DNA from: Amphibalanus amphitrite
Taxonomy: Eukaryota; Arthropoda; Thecostraca; Balanomorpha; Balanidae
Assembly: GCF_019059575.1 (NCBI RefSeq)
Contig: NW_024881626.1
Coordinates: 62,001-126,000, forward strand
Length of the DNA stretch: 64,000 nucleotides
Direction: 5' to 3'
Position 1 is the first letter of the stretch. The number at the start of each line of letters is the position of its first letter. Below, one piece after another: positions 21,501-36,500 of this stretch. A model generated the notes under the pieces. The model was not told the DNA's origin. It worked only from the letters and a program-made list of their open reading frames with translations, and did not search any database. The translations under genes and the position numbers were made by a program.

Positions 21501-24500
21501 TAATCTACGAAAGACTAGGCGCTCGCTCGTAATCCCTCCTTCCTGCCGCCACCTCGTTGCAAATATTCGTCAACTCCTCCCATCCAATTCTGTCACATAG
21601 TCTGGTTGTCGAGCTGACGGGCCACCAGGCGGCTGTTTCGATGATTAGACAGTCGACCCGACCTCTGAATTCCGGCGACGTCTGCACACGTCCGGCGCTG
21701 ATCCGGCGCCATATATCGGCTGCCGACGGCCCCGGTCGGTTGTCCGTCAGGGAGCCGGCGCCCCGGTCCGCTGAGTCACGGCTGCCGAGCTTCCGTCGCC
21801 ATGGAGAGCGCGGCGAACTTAACGCGGTCGCCATGATGGGTGGCGGCTGCGATCTCAGAGTCCCCGGAGCCGTCGGCTTATGGTCAATATTTACTGGGTG
21901 GCGGGATAATATAGCGGATCTTGGGCTGTGAAATATGTCCATTTGTATGGTTTTCGCCAGACTGCCTCGCTTGTGATGCATCACCGCGGCCGGCGGCCGT
22001 GATGGTGTCGTGTGGCGGTGATCCTGTCGCATGACGTATCACATTGCTCCGGCAGAAAGAGATGGACGGACGGCGCCGGGCGCCTCCGTCCTTATCTGCA
22101 GGGCGCACAGATTGTTTTGGACGTCCAGCTGTGAGCAGGGACGGCAGTCGATGGCCCCGTGTGGCGCACAGTCTCGGAACTCCCAGCGGCCACATTGGGA
22201 CACGGACCGTGGTGTCGGCCCGGAGCCGGGCTAAAACCAGAACAGACATTGGCCAGCGCCAGTTCACCGTTCCCCCCGGGTGCTTCGGCCGCGGGCTGTG
22301 GTAGAATGAATGTAAGGGGACCTACTCTCGCAAAGATGTGGCGACTAAACAGGGGTAATATCAATGAGCGAGGTATTGCGGAAGGCCATCCCTCCCTGGA
22401 CTAACTACACGTCACATTCCATATTTTCTCGCCATTCTTAGTAAGGTGTAGAATGAATGTAGGTGTAGCCAGCTCAATGCTTTCTTGTTCTTAGGTGTCA
22501 GTAGGTACTAATCTTTTCTTCTGCCAAGTATTCTTTTGTAAAAACAAAGGATCACATGAGCTTATCTCCATTCCCTAGCCTTGTGGATATTACCTGGTAT
22601 GATGCCGAGAACTCCAGCGGAATGTTAGCTACAAAGCTTGTTTATATTTAAGTTGACTTCCCTAGGCCCCATTCGTTTACCATGGCAGCCCCTCCTCAGA
22701 CGGGGCTCGCACCTGTTTGCTGGAATCCACCACCCGCAGCGTCACCCTCTGTGTCAACACGCGACTCCGAGCGCGACGCGGTGATTTGGACAGCTCGTTT
22801 CCGAACAAGAGCGGATCTGTGTGACCCACCCAAGTGGTGGACCGAACGGGGCAGCTAATGGATCACCACCGGCTGACACCACGGGCTGGGGCCGCCCGGA
22901 GTCCAGGAACCCTCCGGTCCAGGGGGTTGCTCGGCGGGCTCCTGGCGGGGTCGGTGCTGGCTGACCCCAGTTGCGCGATTGTTGTCAGTTTCGTTTTGAT
23001 TTTGGAGAGGCGCTTAAATCTAAGTTTATCTTTTGCGATGGATGCATACTAACTTCCACACGGCACCTCAGACCAGGGAATGTTGAAAAATACATTGAAT
23101 TCGTGCCTGAAGCCTAAGTAAACTAACACTCCATTAGCAGAGCAAAGGCCACCATGGTGGCAGTTCCTGCTCCTGGAACCACCCGCCGCAGTGGGGTCAC
23201 GACGAAAAAAAAGAGCAAGAACAAAAAACAAACGCTGAAACCGTGACCGACGGTCCGTCCTAGGCCGGCGCGTCGCCGACTGCCCCCCCCCCCCCCTCCC
23301 GCGTCGCTCCCCGCGCTCCCTTCGTGCCTCCCCCGCGCTCCCCGCCCTCTCCGTTATCTATCTCCCACCCTTCCTCTCTTCCTCTATCCCACTCTCCGGC
23401 GTCCGTCAGCTCCAGCCCAACGACTCTAAATCGGGTGCCGCTCTAAGTTGTCAGAATGTAAAGGCGAGTGTTTATCAAGCAACCTGAAGTTAGTCGGATA
23501 CTTGCTACTGCTCAACAACTCCCAAGTCACTTTCACTCATTCGTTCGAAGCAAGAGTCGCCCCGACGGTAACTCGTCACATCCCGAGACCGCAGATCGAA
23601 GGAGAAAAGTTGCTCGGCTCCTGGGCAAGCAAATCATAGTACCAGTAAAACGCCTTTTGGGCGAAGAACGAGCGAGCGAGATAGTGAGCCCTGCAAGTGC
23701 GGAAGGGCGTGAGGGTACTTCCAACGGGCTAGTGCAAAGCACCCTTCTAACCGGTCGCTAGCGGTGTGCCAAATTTGAACGCAATCGGCCCAGCCGTTCT
23801 TGAGATCTGGAAGCGGCATTCTGCACGTGCGCACGTGCAAACGGGGTCCAAACTGACTTTTGCACGGCACCCTTCTAACCGGTCCCCAACCGTGTACCAA
23901 ATTTGAGCGCAATCGGCCCAGCCGTTCTCGAGATCTGGGAGCGCCCCCTGGGCCCTGCACGTGCGCACGTGCAGTAGCACCCTAACCGCAACACATGGGA
24001 ATGAATTGCCTGGTGGGTGCCTACCTGTATGTCAAGTTTCAGCGAAATCGCCCCAGTAATTACAGAGTTATTGAAATGGGAACAAATTTGGCACCTCTTC
24101 TTTTTGCATTTTGCACGTGCAGTGGAGGTCACTCACATAGGTTAAGAGTATCCGACCTTTGGTAGAAAGGATGCAGCTACCCTACAAAAATTACCGCAAG
24201 ACAATCGCCCAAGTGGCTGCTGAGATATGAGCCTCTCAAAATTACTACTTTTGCAAAACAGCTTGAACACCCTTGACTTTGCACGTGGCACGTGCCACGA
24301 CGGTCACTGAGATGTATCAAAAGTAGTCAATTACGGGGTAGAAGGGATGGGGCTACCCAGCAAAAAAGACCCCATGCCAATCGGTCCAGCGGTTGCTGAG
24401 ATATAAGCCTCTCAAAAGCGTTACAGGCCGGGCCGGGCCGGGCCGCTCATACTGATATTTTTCCGTTATATTGAAAAGACTTCGCTTCGCTCGCTGCGCT

Positions 24501-27500
24501 CGCTCGCTCGTAATCACTAGGGCTGGGTACCGAATTGTCATGCAAACCACGACCCCGGACGATTCCAACTCCGAAACCCTGGTATATAGGACACTGTATG
24601 CTGTTGTGCACTCTGTGACTGAGGTCACGGGCGGCGTAAGCCGACTCCAAATATTGACGATAGGATCCATTTTCTGCTTGACCAGTTGGAGGGAGTCAGT
24701 TATGGAATGGACGGAGTGGATGGCGTCCGGGAGGGGAGGGGGAGGAGGTAGAGCACTGGCAGTGGCACTGGAGAAGCAAGTTAAATAATCAATCATCCCT
24801 TCCATAAGACGTATAGCAGCCGTTTGAAAAAAGGTGGATGGTTGGTAAGCATAGATATTTCTGTGAAGTCCCCAAGGAACATATTACATGGTTGCTAGCA
24901 GTCAATCAAATGCAGCTTGCTATAAAAGCAAGCAAGCATACCAATGCCTCGTTTACCTATACGTAAAATTGATATTTTGTAATATTTGTAGTTTGTACCT
25001 ACTTCCAGTCCAGAGTCTACTTGATATAATGAAGTTATGCGCATGGGGCTTAGCTTCAAACGACATGCTTTCAAATGAGAAATAGATGAGAAATGGAATA
25101 CGAATCTTCCAGCTCATAGTCTGCTCCATTAAAATAAGATTGTGCGCATGGGGCTTAGCTTTAAATGAGAAAATAGATGCCCAACTTCCCGTTGTTGTTA
25201 CGCAGCGAGCGAAGCAAGCGAAGTCGTTTCAATATAACGGATAAATCTCAGTAAGAGCGGCCCGGCCCGACCCGGCCCGGGCTGTAACGCTTTTGAAAGG
25301 CTAAAAAAAAAACTCAGCAACCGCTGGGCCGATTTACTTGCGGTAATTTTTGTAGGGTAGCTTGATTCCTTCTACCAAGTATTTGACTTCTTTCGATGGA
25401 TGTGGGTGACCCCCTATGCACGTGCCACGTGCAAAACGAAGAGGAGTCATTTTTGTAACAATTGCAATATCTCGGTAGTTACTGGGCCGATTGCGCTGAA
25501 ACTTTGCATGTAGGTAGGCAGTAGGCACCCACTAGGCAATGCATTTTCATGTCCCACAGTTCATGTGGGGTGCTGCTGCACGTGCGCACGTGCAGGGGTC
25601 GATTCCAGATCTCGAGAACGGCTGGACCGATTGCGCTCAGATTTGGTTAGCGGTTAGGGATCCGTTAGTAGGGTGCCGTGCAAAAGTCAGTTGGGACCCA
25701 TTTTGCACGTGCGCACCTGCAGGGTGCCGCTTCTAGATCTCGAGAACGGCTGGGTCGATTGCGCTCAAATATGGCACATTGCTAGAGAGCGGATAGTAGG
25801 GTACCGTGCACAAGTCAGTTGGAGGTACCCCCTCACAATTTCCCACGTGCAAGGCCCACCCTCTCGCTCGCTCCGTTTGTCGTCCTATAAGGCGTTTTAC
25901 TGGTAGTATGTGTAGCATTGTGAATCTAGCACTGCATTTCACTAAAACAATGCCGTCAGGTCAATCATGTGAGGATATCAGACGCATTCTTGTAACTAGA
26001 GCTGCGGCAGACTCAATATTCGATAACATGTATCCATATCAAATAATCAGTTTTGTTCTAACTGGGTAGGGCGTACCTACACCAGGCTAAGGACGGCGCC
26101 GGGAAGGCCTGTCGAGAGACGTGTTCCGTCCGCGCGGTGTTTACACACCATGATCTCCCTCAGTCGGCGCCAGTAATCACACTCGAGAATTCTCCTGGCT
26201 CCGCTGTGCGCTGGTCCAAGCTTGGTGCCAGTTACGCCGGCTGACACCCAGTACACCACTCAACCGTGCGCTGGTCCAAGCTTGGTGCTAGATACGCCGG
26301 CTGATACTCACTACACCACTCAGCCGGGCGCTAGTCCAAGCTTGGTGCCAGTTACGCCGGCCGACATTCACCACACCACTCAGCCGTGCGCTGGTCCAAG
26401 CTTGGTGCCAGTCGCGCGCAGACAGGAGAGATTCAAAATTAAGAGAGGCCAACTGGTCTTCACCTCTTCAAAGTTGTTAAATGGCCATGCAGTCTTGTCC
26501 TTCAGACAATAATTATTTAGGCCCATGCACCACCCGGCATTGTAGGGTGAACGCGACACCCGGCGTGAGAGGGGGTGTGGGGATTGCCTCCTAACCCGCA
26601 CGATAAAGAACCCATGGTGTAGTTCGTGAAGAGTAGGCCATGTGCCGGCACCATGGCAAAATTAATCCCAAATCGAATTTATTGTCTTGATGGAGGACAA
26701 AATGGTATCTTAACAACCCTTTAAAGTAACTATAACGTAAAACTAATTCTAACAGTAGGTAAAGTAAGTCCCAGGATCCCACTCACCTCCCAAGAAACCC
26801 ACAACGCGTTACCAAGCACTTTAAAGGTCAAAATTTTAGAACTCACACACTTAATTGAAGTAAATGAGCACTTGCAATATCAAAATTCAAGCAATTCGAT
26901 ATTTTTCTAGCAAACAGATTCTTTACAGGCGGCCGAATGTCCAATGGACAGGGACGCCTTAAAACCTCATTTTCACTCACTCACGCCGCCCGCCGCGCCG
27001 GCGCAGTAACCAAACGTCGTTATCGTAAGGGCCGTGAAATGAGGAGGGGGAGAAGGTCATTAACGTGGGAAAAAACGCTCTACCCTGGTGACATCTACTG
27101 GCTGAGAATCGGAGTAGTAGTGCTCGGACACCAACGCTGAGCGGAGCCACCTCCGAAGTTAGCGCACCCTTAACCGAAATTGTGTCTACGTTTTACACGT
27201 TTTCTTTGCCTAACGTGTCTGGAGCCAGCTACATTTATTTTGTTTTGTTTCTATTATCTGTATTTATCCTCCGTCTCGCTCCCGAGGAAAAGGCTGGCGC
27301 GTGTTCAGGGATTGTATTCGTCAGGCAACACAATGGTCAGTCACAAAGCCAGCCTTTGCGAGGTGACCCGCCCAGAAGATACAACACTCTGCCTTGGCGA
27401 ATACCTTCCGAAAATGACGGACCAAACAGGAATCCATTTTCAGCAAATGACAGATAACGCTGAAATCGCTGAAACGTATGCAGACGAGCGTACCCGCATG

Positions 27501-30500
27501 GGACTGCATTCCATATACAGATACAGTCTTCATAAAACATGGCATAACGTACATTTACAGCATCGCGCTATACATTATATACAGAATACACAGGTGGCAG
27601 TCGGGGTGGGGGTGGGATGCTGGTCGCGACCGCTCGGCGCGCCGTCCAGTGAGCGAAAGAGCCTCGGGCCTCGCCCCGGCCGCTGCGGTCGCGCGCCTGA
27701 CGTCACGAGGTCAATCCTCGGAGCTAGAGCGTCCGATAAATGAGTGTTCGGGTACGGTGCCTGCCCATCCCGAAAACTAACATTTTTACATCATTAGGTC
27801 CCTTGTAGTTACCATCAGCTGTATTTTACTACTTACTACGCATTTCTGAACGAAAACGGCAAACAATTGTGAAAAGATTTCGCTGACGTTCATGCTATCG
27901 TACTTGATGGTGTAATTTCTTTTTCAAACGGCGTTCTGGCTAGTCGTAAAAAGGAACGATTGGCTAAAGTTAAGCAGTCGATGAGCGAAAAATGTGATAG
28001 TTAAAGGCGTATTCAGCGTAGATTCGAGAACTTGCAAACGGTAAATGGTGAATGTGATAAATTGAGACGAGCTCTTCAAGGTAACCACCTCATTTCAAAT
28101 GTCGTGGTATGTAATGAAACATTTCATTGCACCCTTGTCATGTCGTAGGCGGCATTCCCCAGCACACATTATCATCTTACCTGAGACTTCCACTTCTTTT
28201 CGTATGTTTATTTCAGAAACGGGCGGTGGTGGTCGGTGGGCAACGATACGAGTTTTGGTACACAGCTTCTGTGACAGGTCGTTGGGCAACAATCAATTAC
28301 ACTGAGTGATTGCTTACACTCAGTCTGACATCATTACCTAATCCAGGCCGCGTTACTGCCTTAGTGAGAATGACAGCATTTTCATGACTTCGTTTAATCG
28401 ACTTTTGGCCCATGTAAAAGATGTCACTTATGAATACTTAACCACTCGGGGTCAAGCCTTTTTATTTGTCTAGCGGGTATTTCGCGTTCCTGGGTAGCGA
28501 AGCTTGTAGGTGGGACGCCCAACTCTTGCCTTATGTCGCGGCGCCGGGGACGCAAGGGGTCAGGCACATCTATCTCCGTTTCTAGTTGGAAAATATAATT
28601 TAATCACAGCGTCGGCAGATGTCAACTGCTATTTTCAGGAGCTAAGTTTTGGCTACCGCAGCAGGCTCGTCTTGATGTGATTAAATAATCTACCCCCATC
28701 TCCTCTCCAGCACGTCTCGAACGGTGCATCTTGTTCAATGATGTTTTGATTAAGTTTGGTTCGCGGGCGAGCTTGCCTCCTGCAGGTAAGTTGGTGCGGC
28801 GAGGGACGTCAAACTCCTGAAGGCTGACTCAGCGAGGTCGTGATTTTAATGGTGTGTGCCGCGGCGGGCCGTCCGTCGGGCGCACCGTCTGACCGCCCAT
28901 CAGTCTGGTGATCCCCCAGCGAGGCCCTGTCAAACGAGCGCTGAAGGCTCACTGTCGCAATTCATTTGCATGATTTAGTGTGTCCTAGACTGTGGACAAT
29001 AGGTATAGGGATGAAATCGTCAAGCGAAATGTAGGTTAAACAAAATAGGGTTTTCGTTATTCAGTAAATGTCAGTCTTTGCGTCGGATAACTAAGAGTAT
29101 CATTTTTGCATCTCTTTTTTAGAATGTATCAATTAATATTGATAAGATTTAATGGTTTGTCCATGATGTTGATATATTGATCATTTTCCAGAAATGTCAC
29201 GGTTTAGACTGATTCTCTTTTTCTTATAAGTGTAAGTCATGCAATATTTTGCGGCTCCTTGGCCAGGGTTATAACAAGGCGAATGGGATATCACTCCAGT
29301 AGCTCCCTCGAGAGCATCATATTCTCGGCTCGCCTGGCAGACAAAGCTTTGTGTTTGATGCTGCAATAAAGCGCAGTGGTTTCGTAATCAACACACAGCA
29401 GCTCTGAAACAAAACTGCCAGGGAGCATGCTGCTTGAAAATAACTCCCGTGTAACATCAGGTTATTAGGACCCATTTTCGCAAACTCACTTGCCGGCCAG
29501 TGGCCACTTTGTCGGGAAATAGTTATCAGCTCACTGTTGAGTGAGAATACTAGGTATTGCATTTATTGAGATGTACTGGCTTTTGTGCTTCAGAACTGCC
29601 AAGGCATCTTAATGACGCATCAAAATATAGTGTTCGCGTAGATCGCTCTATTGCTGGGCATCTCAGCCGCTCCTTGCGAGGTGAGCAGCTAAACGCTCTT
29701 CATGGAGATTTATCAGGTCCATTTCCATTGCGCGCCGTTTTGATAAAGGTCAGAGGGTGGCAGTTGGCTGTGATGGATGCGCTCCGGACTAGTGAGAGCC
29801 TGATGTGCCCGTGAATGGACGGCAGTCACCGTTTCATGACGGGGTCGGCGCTGTTGTCAGCCCGGCCGTTCCGGCTGTCGGTGTGTCTGGAATGGCTCCT
29901 GTCGTCCGGAAATGGCCGGCCGAGTGGCGATGGCTCCGTCGCCCGCACGTGTCGCCGTCCGACACCCTTGGCACACTGAATATGGGACGTTCTGGGGGCA
30001 CAGCAGCCGGCCCGGAGGCAATTTCCTCCAGAAGCCCAACATCAAAATACTTTAATGAATGTTGTTACGTTGAAACTGAAATAAGCTCACATCCGTATCT
30101 CGTTAAAGGGGATATCTCCCAATGCAGTGGGCTTAGTTCAAGTTCAATTTGCATGCTGTTGACTTACCAGGCGCCGGAGATTGCCTATTGAAGAGATCGT
30201 TACTTTACCGGCTGTACTTTCCACGTACCGGGCAACTCTATCGACGATGATCGTGTCCTGAATGTGTGCCTTCTTGTACATTTTTTTTTATTAGAATCGG
30301 CAGCATTGCCTGCCATACGTCTGTTAGATTATTTCATGTCAGATGGTCAGATTAGTTATGCTGTTTTTATTACAGGTATTATGCCTTTACTTTCAAACAT
30401 TGGTATTTCCCATTTAACAACTTGACGTGCTTTTTTGACGTTTCAGTTAATGCTGATGTCAAGAAATCTGAAATGCATTAGTTTGTTCCGAAAGGATGGC

Positions 30501-33500
30501 ACCATTCTCCCATTTTGAATATCCCTTACTGCAATGCAACAGTGTCTGAAGTTTTAAAAATAACTTCGGTCGTTTGTTACGGAGCAACTCATAAATTTAC
30601 TTACATCGCTGGCTGCGACATCTCTCTTCTGATGCAATTGCCTAAAGCTATGGGCAGTGTTGCCTTAGTTCCATCACGTTCTATTGTCTTAACTGTCTCT
30701 CAAATATAATGCAATGCATCCTTCAGTGGCCCAAGCCGTCGCACAGATTGCCCGCCGTCTGGATTGTGTTGGGGGCCGTCCTTTAGCCACTATCACCGAC
30801 ATGAGCAATGTCCAATATGTCATGGTACGGACATTGTCCATACCATGACACCTCCCTCCCTCAGTCCCCCCCCCCCCCCCCTCACACACACACACACACA
30901 CACGAAGTACGGCCCTCCAGCAAAAGAGTGGTTGGTTAGCCTATGTGCTTTTGGTGTAATAGCTTTAAATTACGGAGACACTCCTGTAAAATGACTCAAT
31001 ATAAATGAGGAGAGGGCTCGTGCACACATTTCGGCAGTGGTTTTCAACAGCCATTAGACGTATTCATCAATGTAGATCGATTATTGTGATGTTGGCAACC
31101 AACCACTTAATACTGGAAGGCCGTACATTTTTACAAGGTAGAGCAGCATTTCCTTAAAAGCACCTCGCGCGTGGATCACGTGAGTGTAACAGAATAGGTC
31201 TATGGCTACGCCTCCTGAATGTCGCTGACAATATTTATCATTAGCATCATAATTTTTACTATCGCGGCACAGTCATCACCATCATCATCAGTCATCCTTG
31301 GTCTTGATACCTTGGATGCTATTTCTCAGGGTGTCGCGTTCCCTCCATCACGAGCGCACTGTCTGGTCAGGTGAGGAGCACTTACACCACTCAAGCCCGG
31401 AGAGCTGCGGGCTGGTCGGTCGCCGGCTGGCGTCGCTGACCGGCCTTTTATAGCAGCGCCTCAGACGTCGGTCGTCGGGCGGCGGCGGGCGCGCAAAGTT
31501 GGCCTCTCGGTCGACGTGGATCGCCCAGTTAGCCGGCGAGTTAATTAAACGGTGCGGCGCTGCCCACCGCGCGCTGGCCGGATACCGCGGACCGGACCCG
31601 AGCATGGCCCACGCCGGCTGCGTGCAATTTTGTGCAGTCCACCGGCCCACAGGCGTTTGATGAGACTCGCAACGGTGCCAACTTCGATAACGTGGCGACA
31701 AGTTGGGTCATATGGCAGCCGCAAGGCTGGAATGATTTTAGGTGCAGGCGCACGTAAATTGAAAGCCGTTTTTGTTTGCCCTGAAGATCAATGTACTGCT
31801 CAAATGTTTCTTCTCAAATTTCGTGGTGCTAAGGGGCACACATTGCCAAAAAGAACTGTCTCTTGAATGGATCAGTGAATCATTCTATTTTTGTTTTTCT
31901 TCATATGCATTTCTGCTTAGACCTTACTTTTAACATTTGAAAGTATCATCATGTCATCATATCACCACACTTGCATTATTTCATCAGCAAATTTGAATGG
32001 ATATTTGTCGGCATGAATAAAAATAAGTATGTACATTTATACTAAAAAATTGAAATAATGTTCCATTCTTGAATGATTAAGGTTTACTGGCGGCGGCTTT
32101 TTAGCCGTCAAAACCTAATACCTTGTCTTGTCTCTTTGCTAAAGCCTGCTCAGAGCTTGTCCAAACGAGCCAAAGCTCTGCTCCTGGAATTGAACGTCAT
32201 TAAATTCATTAGCACATGCCCTATTCAGCCACCGTTGTTTGGCTAAAACATGTTATCGGCGTACACTGGTCTTTCTTGCGAGAGAGTTTCTACTCGCCAG
32301 TTGGGACGTGCCACCTCATCATCCCACCCGTCCGATTTTGTGATTGAACTGAACCAATTGAATCTCAGCATGTCTATTTCAAATCAGAAAAGTTTCGCCA
32401 CTGAAAGCTTCCAAGTTTTCCAAATCTTTCGCGCTGCTTTTTCGTCTCGTGTAATTTATTGCTTGCTATTTACGTTTCACACCAAGTGAACTGATTCCCT
32501 TCTGGATCTCACTGCGTCACCGCCTGGTTGGTGACTCGCTTTTTCGATGTGAATGCGGCTAGATTGCGATGCGATTAGCCCTGTATACTGCGGTGGGCGT
32601 CCGCCGTTGGCTGGGCGTCGGTTGGTACTGTACCGACCAGCGCCTAGCAAATCGTAGGCGTGCGTGCAATGTGTGTCCAACTCTTACCCTGTCCCCAGTG
32701 GGCGGAGGGGCTGCAGCGAGGGGCCGTTACGGCTGGGCTCATCGCGAGGGACCGTAGCGGTTGGTAGTCCTGACCCGTTCGGAGTGAACCGCCCCTCCAG
32801 CCTGTCGGGTGTGTCCATGATCCGTCCGTTACGACCGTGTTTCTGACCTCTGACCTGTCCCTTCCGACTGTGTGAGCTCTGACCTGTCCCTCTCGCCGTC
32901 CGGCACACAGACGCTGATGGTCGCCTAATGCCGTTGGTTGACCACTGACCCGTGGGGCTGGTTCTCAATGTCCGGAGCCGACCGACCCGTCTGCGGCCTC
33001 AGGGGATCGGTCGGGTCGTAGCCACCTTTTAGCTCCTAGCCAGGACCTGTCCTGTGGGGCGGCCGGCGCCGCGGGCCTGCACCGTTTTCCGGCGGCGGAC
33101 GGGCCCCGCCTGATGGTCTCTGGTCTGGCCCAACGACCGCGGCCGTCATGTGATCGCCGCCGTTAGGGCGTCATTGGATCCGATCGGGGCGGCGCCGATC
33201 CGTGCCGTGCTGGCGCGGTGGGCGCGAGTCGTGCGACAGCGCGCAATGCCCGCAGCAAGGAGAGGTGGACGCACCTCAACAAGTGATGAGGCCAACGTAT
33301 TTCCTACTAAGGCTTGGACTCAATATCCGTAGTTTAATATTTGTATGTTGTTCAGTGAATGCAGAAGTAGTCGACTTAGCATTTTTGTACTTTTTATTCT
33401 CCAAACTATAATATGATCGAAAAATTACCATCGCAACTTCGTATTTTTCGCAGGTCTTCGACAGCGGATGTCTTTCCTATCTGAAGTTGGGGCGCCTATC

Positions 33501-36500
33501 CATCAGCCCTGTCAGGTTACTTTGCCTCGTCTATCATCACGACTGCGGACACCTGTGCCCTGCCCGGGAGCCTGTGCTGCCGACACTGGGACCGGCTGCA
33601 CTGACCACACTGCCAGTCTGGGCGGTCAGCAGCGCGACGCGTTAACGCTGCCGCCGCACTGAGCCCCTTCACGACACGAGGCGCGGTCCGAGCCGGCCCG
33701 GCGGCCAGGCTCGGTGCGGCGATCAATCGATGATCGCCGCGGCGCCGACACGCTGGTCACTGCCGGAGGCCTGATGGCGGCCGGGTGCCGGGCATCAGCA
33801 CATCTAACGAACGAATTGATTCCACATACCGCTCTGAGCCAGCGTACCTATAACTTGCCTACCGGTCTGTGGTTGTGGCATCTTTGGCAATGCCGATGAA
33901 GACTAGTTCTAATTTCATTGCCTGCCACTGTTAAGCTGATGAGTTTCTACGTTTGCTCGCAGCGCTGGTTTCAGGAATGAAGGCAATACAAGTTCGACCA
34001 CTTTGAGATTGTACATTTTGTCAACATCGCAGTGAATACGAAAACTTCACATTTTTATGGATATTTGATTAATGAGGCATCGTGTAAGTGCTACAGTTTC
34101 TCAGCAGTTTCTTCTGTCCGGTTCTGAGTATAAAGCAGCATTTCATGAGATTCATATTAAATCTCCCGTTCTTCATCACGCACTTTGAGTTGAATGGAAG
34201 GTCATTCCCCTGAAACGTCTGGGACGTTTCGCATTGAAGTTATCACATCTGTTACGCCCGGCTGAATATCGCATTTCGCATGTCATCGCTTGGATAATTC
34301 AGGATTTAAAATCCATCCCAGCGTTGTGCGTGTTGTGTGAATCCATCCCTTTGCATCACCGCTCCCATTTTGTCTGATTTTTGGCCCGCCCGGCGCCTGA
34401 GTGGTTTCCGTCTGAGGCTGGCTGGCTGAGGGAGGGGCGGAAGGGGCCGGTTTTTCTGACCGGCGGCGTCGCTCCGCTCCAGCGGCGACCGATGGGCCCA
34501 TCACCGCTGTCGCAGACGAGAGGCGCACACTTCACTGTCACACTCATCGGCCAACGGTTCGTTTCAGCTGGCCCTCAAGCACCGTCAGAGCAAGAACCAC
34601 AAGACCAGAATCATCTTTTTCGTCGGCTCGCCGATCGACTGTGACGAAAAGGAGGTGATCAAAGTCGCCAAGCGGCTCAAGAAAGAAAAGGTCAACGTGG
34701 ACATCGTCAGCTTTGGAGAGGAGGTCAGTCGTTTAGTGCTCATCATTATCATTCTGGCTTGATCTAGCACAATGTCTCAGTTTGTTGGTATATTGATTAC
34801 CCTCATAGCCATGCCATTAGTGCTGCCACTTAACTTAATCCGATTGCATATGATTGATGAGTGTTCCAAGGTATCTGAACAGTCAGTGCCTCTCCCGGGT
34901 CACACTCTTGGGCCGGGCTTTGTGTTCTGATCTGTTCGTGCCTAATGGTACAGCGCAGTCTTTACAAATGTTCGATGCTATATCTGTATTTCTAGTGAGG
35001 GGCCTTCCCCGGGTGTGTGCGCTGGACTCCGTCAGCCCGCGTGTGACCGGCGTCGCCCTATGCGCCGCGCCGTGCTCTGACGTACTGTGATGTGGGCGTG
35101 CGTTGCCAGGCGGCCAACACAAACCTGCTGAGCCAGTTCATCAACACCATCAACGGCAAGGACGGCACCGGCAGCCACCTGGTGACGGTGCCGACGGGGC
35201 CGCACCTCTCCGACGCGCTCGTCTCGTCACCCATTCTGCAGGTCAGTCGCGTCGCGTCGCAGGTCGCAGGTCGCGGCGGCCGCTCAGGCTGGGTCCGTGC
35301 GCCCAGCGGAGAGCCCTTTCGTTTCATTAGTTCGTTTAGTGTTCTCTTTTGATGGATGCCGTGAAAAGTGACGATGTCAGCGCTGAGCTCTCCGGCGCGG
35401 AGTTAGTGCCTTTGGCAGGGCTGGTGTCGGCTGTGACCGGCCACAGTTCGGGCGACATTTGGCTCTCGGTTCGGCCCGCCGGTCTCTGCGCTGCTATTAC
35501 TGCGGCGGGGCGCTGCCCAGCTGGTACCGCTGTGTTTCGCGCCGGCCGGCGGTCCCTGGGCGCTCGTAGTATCTCTGTGCGCCGTCACCTCGCCGTGTCG
35601 GCGTCTCCCGGGTCGGGTGGGGACGGACAGCGGGGGAGCGGGTGGCGAGCCCGCGACGGAGGTACGTACGCCGAACATACGTCTCTCGTACGTAGTTGGC
35701 CGTATCCAGAGCGCTGGTCCGGAAAGCATTTCCATGTACTTACAATGTGCAATGTTGGTTAGCTGTGCTTGCTGACCGTAATGCTTAGGTACCATGGACG
35801 GTTTTAGCTCGGCAGTGTTGTTCTTAGCGGCGCGATGTGCTCTAGCTGACGGGTCGGTGGCGGCAGTGCCGCGCGGGACACCTGTCCGCTCTCACCGTCC
35901 CCCACCGTCTCCCACCGTCCGTCCGGCAGGGCGAGGATGGCGCCGGCGCGCCCGGCATCGGCGGCGGGTCGGGCTTCGAGTTCGGCGTCGACCCGAACGA
36001 GGACCCGGAGCTGGCGCTGGCGCTGCGTGTCTCCATGGACGAGCAGCGCGCGCTGCAGCAGCAGCAGGAGAGCCGCGAGCCGGCGCCGGCGGCCGGCACC
36101 GGCGGCGCGGCCGGCGCGGCGCCCGCCGGCCGGCCCGCTGCCGCCGCCGGATCCGAGGAAGCTATGCTGGAACAGGTGAGCCGCTGCAGCAACACGGGTC
36201 GACAAATGATGGCGTGATGGCTGAATGATATTGTCACTGGGTGATTTTTTAAACTACCTGGTCTCTATTCTTCGAGAAAATGAGTTTTACTGACTTTTTT
36301 CGGTACAATTTGTGGATGACATAGTTTACTCGGTTTTGCTTTGTCATCTATCGCTGTGGCGTGTTTTTCTTATTACTTCATAGTTTTATATCTACGCTCT
36401 TTGGTGTGCTCTTTGAATTTCCTTATGTCCTTATGTCCGGTGCTTCCTTCAGTCCTTATTTTGTATCCTTTTCTCTATATGTCTCATCATAACCTTTGCT

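Noticed and set aside
24353..24805. 150-codon minus-strand open frame in the centre of the foldback element
   Set aside because: Considered as a transposase remnant. No catalytic or DNA-binding motif was recognised and it overlaps arm sequence.
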